Shown: positions 62,768 to 64,000 of the stretch, piece after piece
Position numbering within the stretch: the stretch's first letter is position 1
Layout: each line of letters opens with the position of its first letter
Source of the DNA: Suilimivivens sp964393865
GTDB taxonomy: Bacteria > Bacillota > Clostridia > Lachnospirales > Lachnospiraceae
NCBI GenBank assembly: GCA_964393865.1
Contig: CAYMUW010000013.1
Coordinates: 1-64,000, forward strand
Direction of reading: 5' to 3'
Length of the DNA stretch: 64,000 nt
Program-made: the position numbers and the translations under genes
Notes under the pieces: model-generated
The model's database searches: none
The model's input: only the letters and a program-made list of their open reading frames with translations
Told to the model about the DNA's origin: nothing

Positions 62768-63880
62768 TTACCCCAACACAACATCACAAATCCGATCCGC
62801 ATCTTCCAATGTTAAATCCGCATAAATTGGAAGCGTCAAAACTGTATCTGCTGCGTGGGCGGAAACGGGAACATTGGCATTTCCGTACTTTTCACGGTAG
62901 CACGCATACTGATTGGTAATCGGATAAAAATATTTTCTGGCAAAGATATTCTCCTTTTCCAGCTTTGCCTTAACTTCATCCCGGCTTTCCTTGTACCCAT
63001 CGAACAGGACAGGATAATAAGCATAGTTCCACTTCATCCCATCCGGAACCTTAATCAGCCTAATCCCCTTTACGCCACTGAGTCTCTCAGTCATACGGTC
63101 TCCGACTATTCTCCTTTTGGCGATTTCCTCATCGATGTGGCGAAGATTGCAAATACCCATGACAGACTCAAATTCGTTCATGCGGGCATTCGTACCGACA
63201 TACTCAGCCTCATCCTGATTAATAAAACCAAAATTCCAGATATAACGCATAGATTTAAGCAAATCCGCATTTTTATATGTAACCAAGCCACCCTCAATAG
63301 TATGGAAGACTTTCGTTGCGTGTGTGCTGAACATTGCCGCATCTCCAAAATTAGCCGCGCTGATACCGTTCCATGTGACACCAAAAGCATGAGCAGCATC
63401 ATAAATAACCTTCAGATTGTGCTTCTTTGCGATAGCCTCAATGAGCTCAACATCGCACAGAAAACCGTATACATGGGTCGCTACAATAGCTACCGTTTTT
63501 TCCGTAATAGCAGCCTCAATCAATTCCGGGTTAATGGTATAGTTATCCTCGCGTACATCAACAAAAACCGGAGTCAGGTTATTACGCACGATGGCATTAG
63601 TTGTAGAAATGTGGGTATAGGGTGTCGTGATAACTTCGGAGGCAGAGCCAAATTGATCGCCAAGATTCAGTGCCTGAAGGCAAACCTCCATGGCAACGTG
63701 ACCATTAGAAAATGTCCATACATTCTCACATCCCAAATACTCCTTCAGCATCTCTTCAAATTTTCGAGTGGCTGCACCTCTGTTAGACAACCATCGGCTC
63801 TCCCAAATGGGACGCAATTCTTCGATATATTCTTCAAACCCAGGCATAGAGGACTTTGTCACATTAATACGTTCATTCAT
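62768..63880 (-). CDS. DegT/DnrJ/EryC1/StrS sugar aminotransferase
   Basis: About 370 residues from MNERINVTKSSMP, with AAGGAG before the ATG; the frame is open 27 codons further. LSNRGAATRKFEEMLKEYLG is the usual N-terminal loop, DAAHAFGV binds the PLP ring and FSTHATKVFHTIEGG holds the PLP lysine. It makes an amino group on a nucleotide keto-sugar, which could be the priming sugar of the next gene's product. First cluster gene visible; the cluster continues past the right edge. Confidence 0.9.
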   Translation of the reverse strand: MNERINVTKSSMPGFEEYIEELRPIWESRWLSNRGAATRKFEEMLKEYLGCENVWTFSNGHVAMEVCLQALNLGDQFGSASEVITTPYTHISTTNAIVRNNLTPVFVDVREDNYTINPELIEAAITEKTVAIVATHVYGFLCDVELIEAIAKKHNLKVIYDAAHAFGVTWNGISAANFGDAAMFSTHATKVFHTIEGGLVTYKNADLLKSMRYIWNFGFINQDEAEYVGTNARMNEFESVMGICNLRHIDEEIAKRRIVGDRMTERLSGVKGIRLIKVPDGMKWNYAYYPVLFDGYKESRDEVKAKLEKENIFARKYFYPITNQYACYREKYGNANVPVSAHAADTVLTLPIYADLTLEDADRICDVVLG

Positions 63881-64000
63881 TTTGGTACTTCTCCTTGTAT
63901 TTTTCTGATTTATGCTGTGGTGCTTACAGGTTGCATCCGCTTTCTTTAAGTGCAGGAGCATTCCGGTCTTTATCTGAAAGGATCAGATTTTTTACTGGAT

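Noticed and set aside
1..64000. tRNA, rRNA or CRISPR arrays
   Set aside because: No tRNA-like clover leaf, rRNA sequence or regularly spaced repeats were found when reading both strands.

Overview
The window looks like a chromosomal segment of a spore-forming gut Clostridia, most likely a Lachnospiraceae member. Support comes from the moderate GC content, the Gram-positive yicC-remA-gmk-rpoZ order, rny and recA-recX, spore genes (spoIIM, two small coat-type proteins, an Spo0A C-terminal-domain gene, a SpoVB/MurJ-like flippase) and LexA boxes of the CGAAC-N4-GTTCG type. Species cannot be read from the sequence alone. Almost everything is on the minus strand. Plus-strand genes are an EAL protein (12.3-14.2 kb), a DAHP synthase (18.8-19.8 kb) and rqcH (33.2-34.9 kb).

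Layout: 0-8.3 kb is an accessory patch. It holds an FtsX-type ABC exporter cut by the left edge, an AAA_14/DUF4143 ATPase whose promoter sits between two identical palindromes, a fused scar of a GNAT and a hydrolase gene, a TetR/esterase/membrane-protein operon with a clear operator, and a decayed ABC ATPase. 8.3-12.1 kb is a tetrapyrrole operon (hemC, bioY, cobA-hemD fusion, cbiL). 12.3-41.3 kb is mostly core: EAL protein, SOS-controlled Y-family polymerase, MBL hydrolase, Sfp-type transferase, hisS, aroF, xerD, spoIIM, nudF, an aminotransferase, rny, recX, recA, pncC, pgsA, rimO, rpoZ, gmk, remA, yicC, rqcH, coat proteins, a flippase, glgA, an Spo0A-like gene and an LD-carboxypeptidase. It ends in debris of an Rpn-type gene and an rfbA gene with an internal deletion.

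42-64 kb is the remarkable part: one long minus-strand surface-polymer cluster that runs off the right edge. It has a sugar aminotransferase, a priming phosphoglycosyl transferase, a Wzx-type flippase, a Wzy-like polymerase, VanZ, CapA and an acyltransferase, but no recognisable glycosyltransferase besides the priming enzyme. Instead it carries five sugar-transfer-associated ATP-grasp proteins, a sixth carboxylate-amine-ligase-type ATP-grasp, an N5-(carboxyethyl)ornithine synthase, and a small-acid set (Ter-type C-C bond lyase, two-subunit fumarase/tartrate-type dehydratase, MmgE/PrpD protein, D-2-hydroxyacid dehydrogenase, U32-like barrel). My inference is a polymer whose lipid-linked sugar units are decorated or extended with amino acids or hydroxy/carboxyethyl acids by ATP-grasp ligases.

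Four genes of this cluster carry G tracts of 7-9 bases on the coding strand. I found no G or C run of 7 or more elsewhere in the window. In three of them (capA, the acyltransferase, one ATP-grasp) the frame is broken exactly at the tract and one extra G restores a full-length protein; in the fourth the tract sets the C-terminus and the distance to the next start codon. This is what slipped-strand phase variation would look like, and it is the main candidate for an undescribed system here. A sequencing undercall is the competing explanation.
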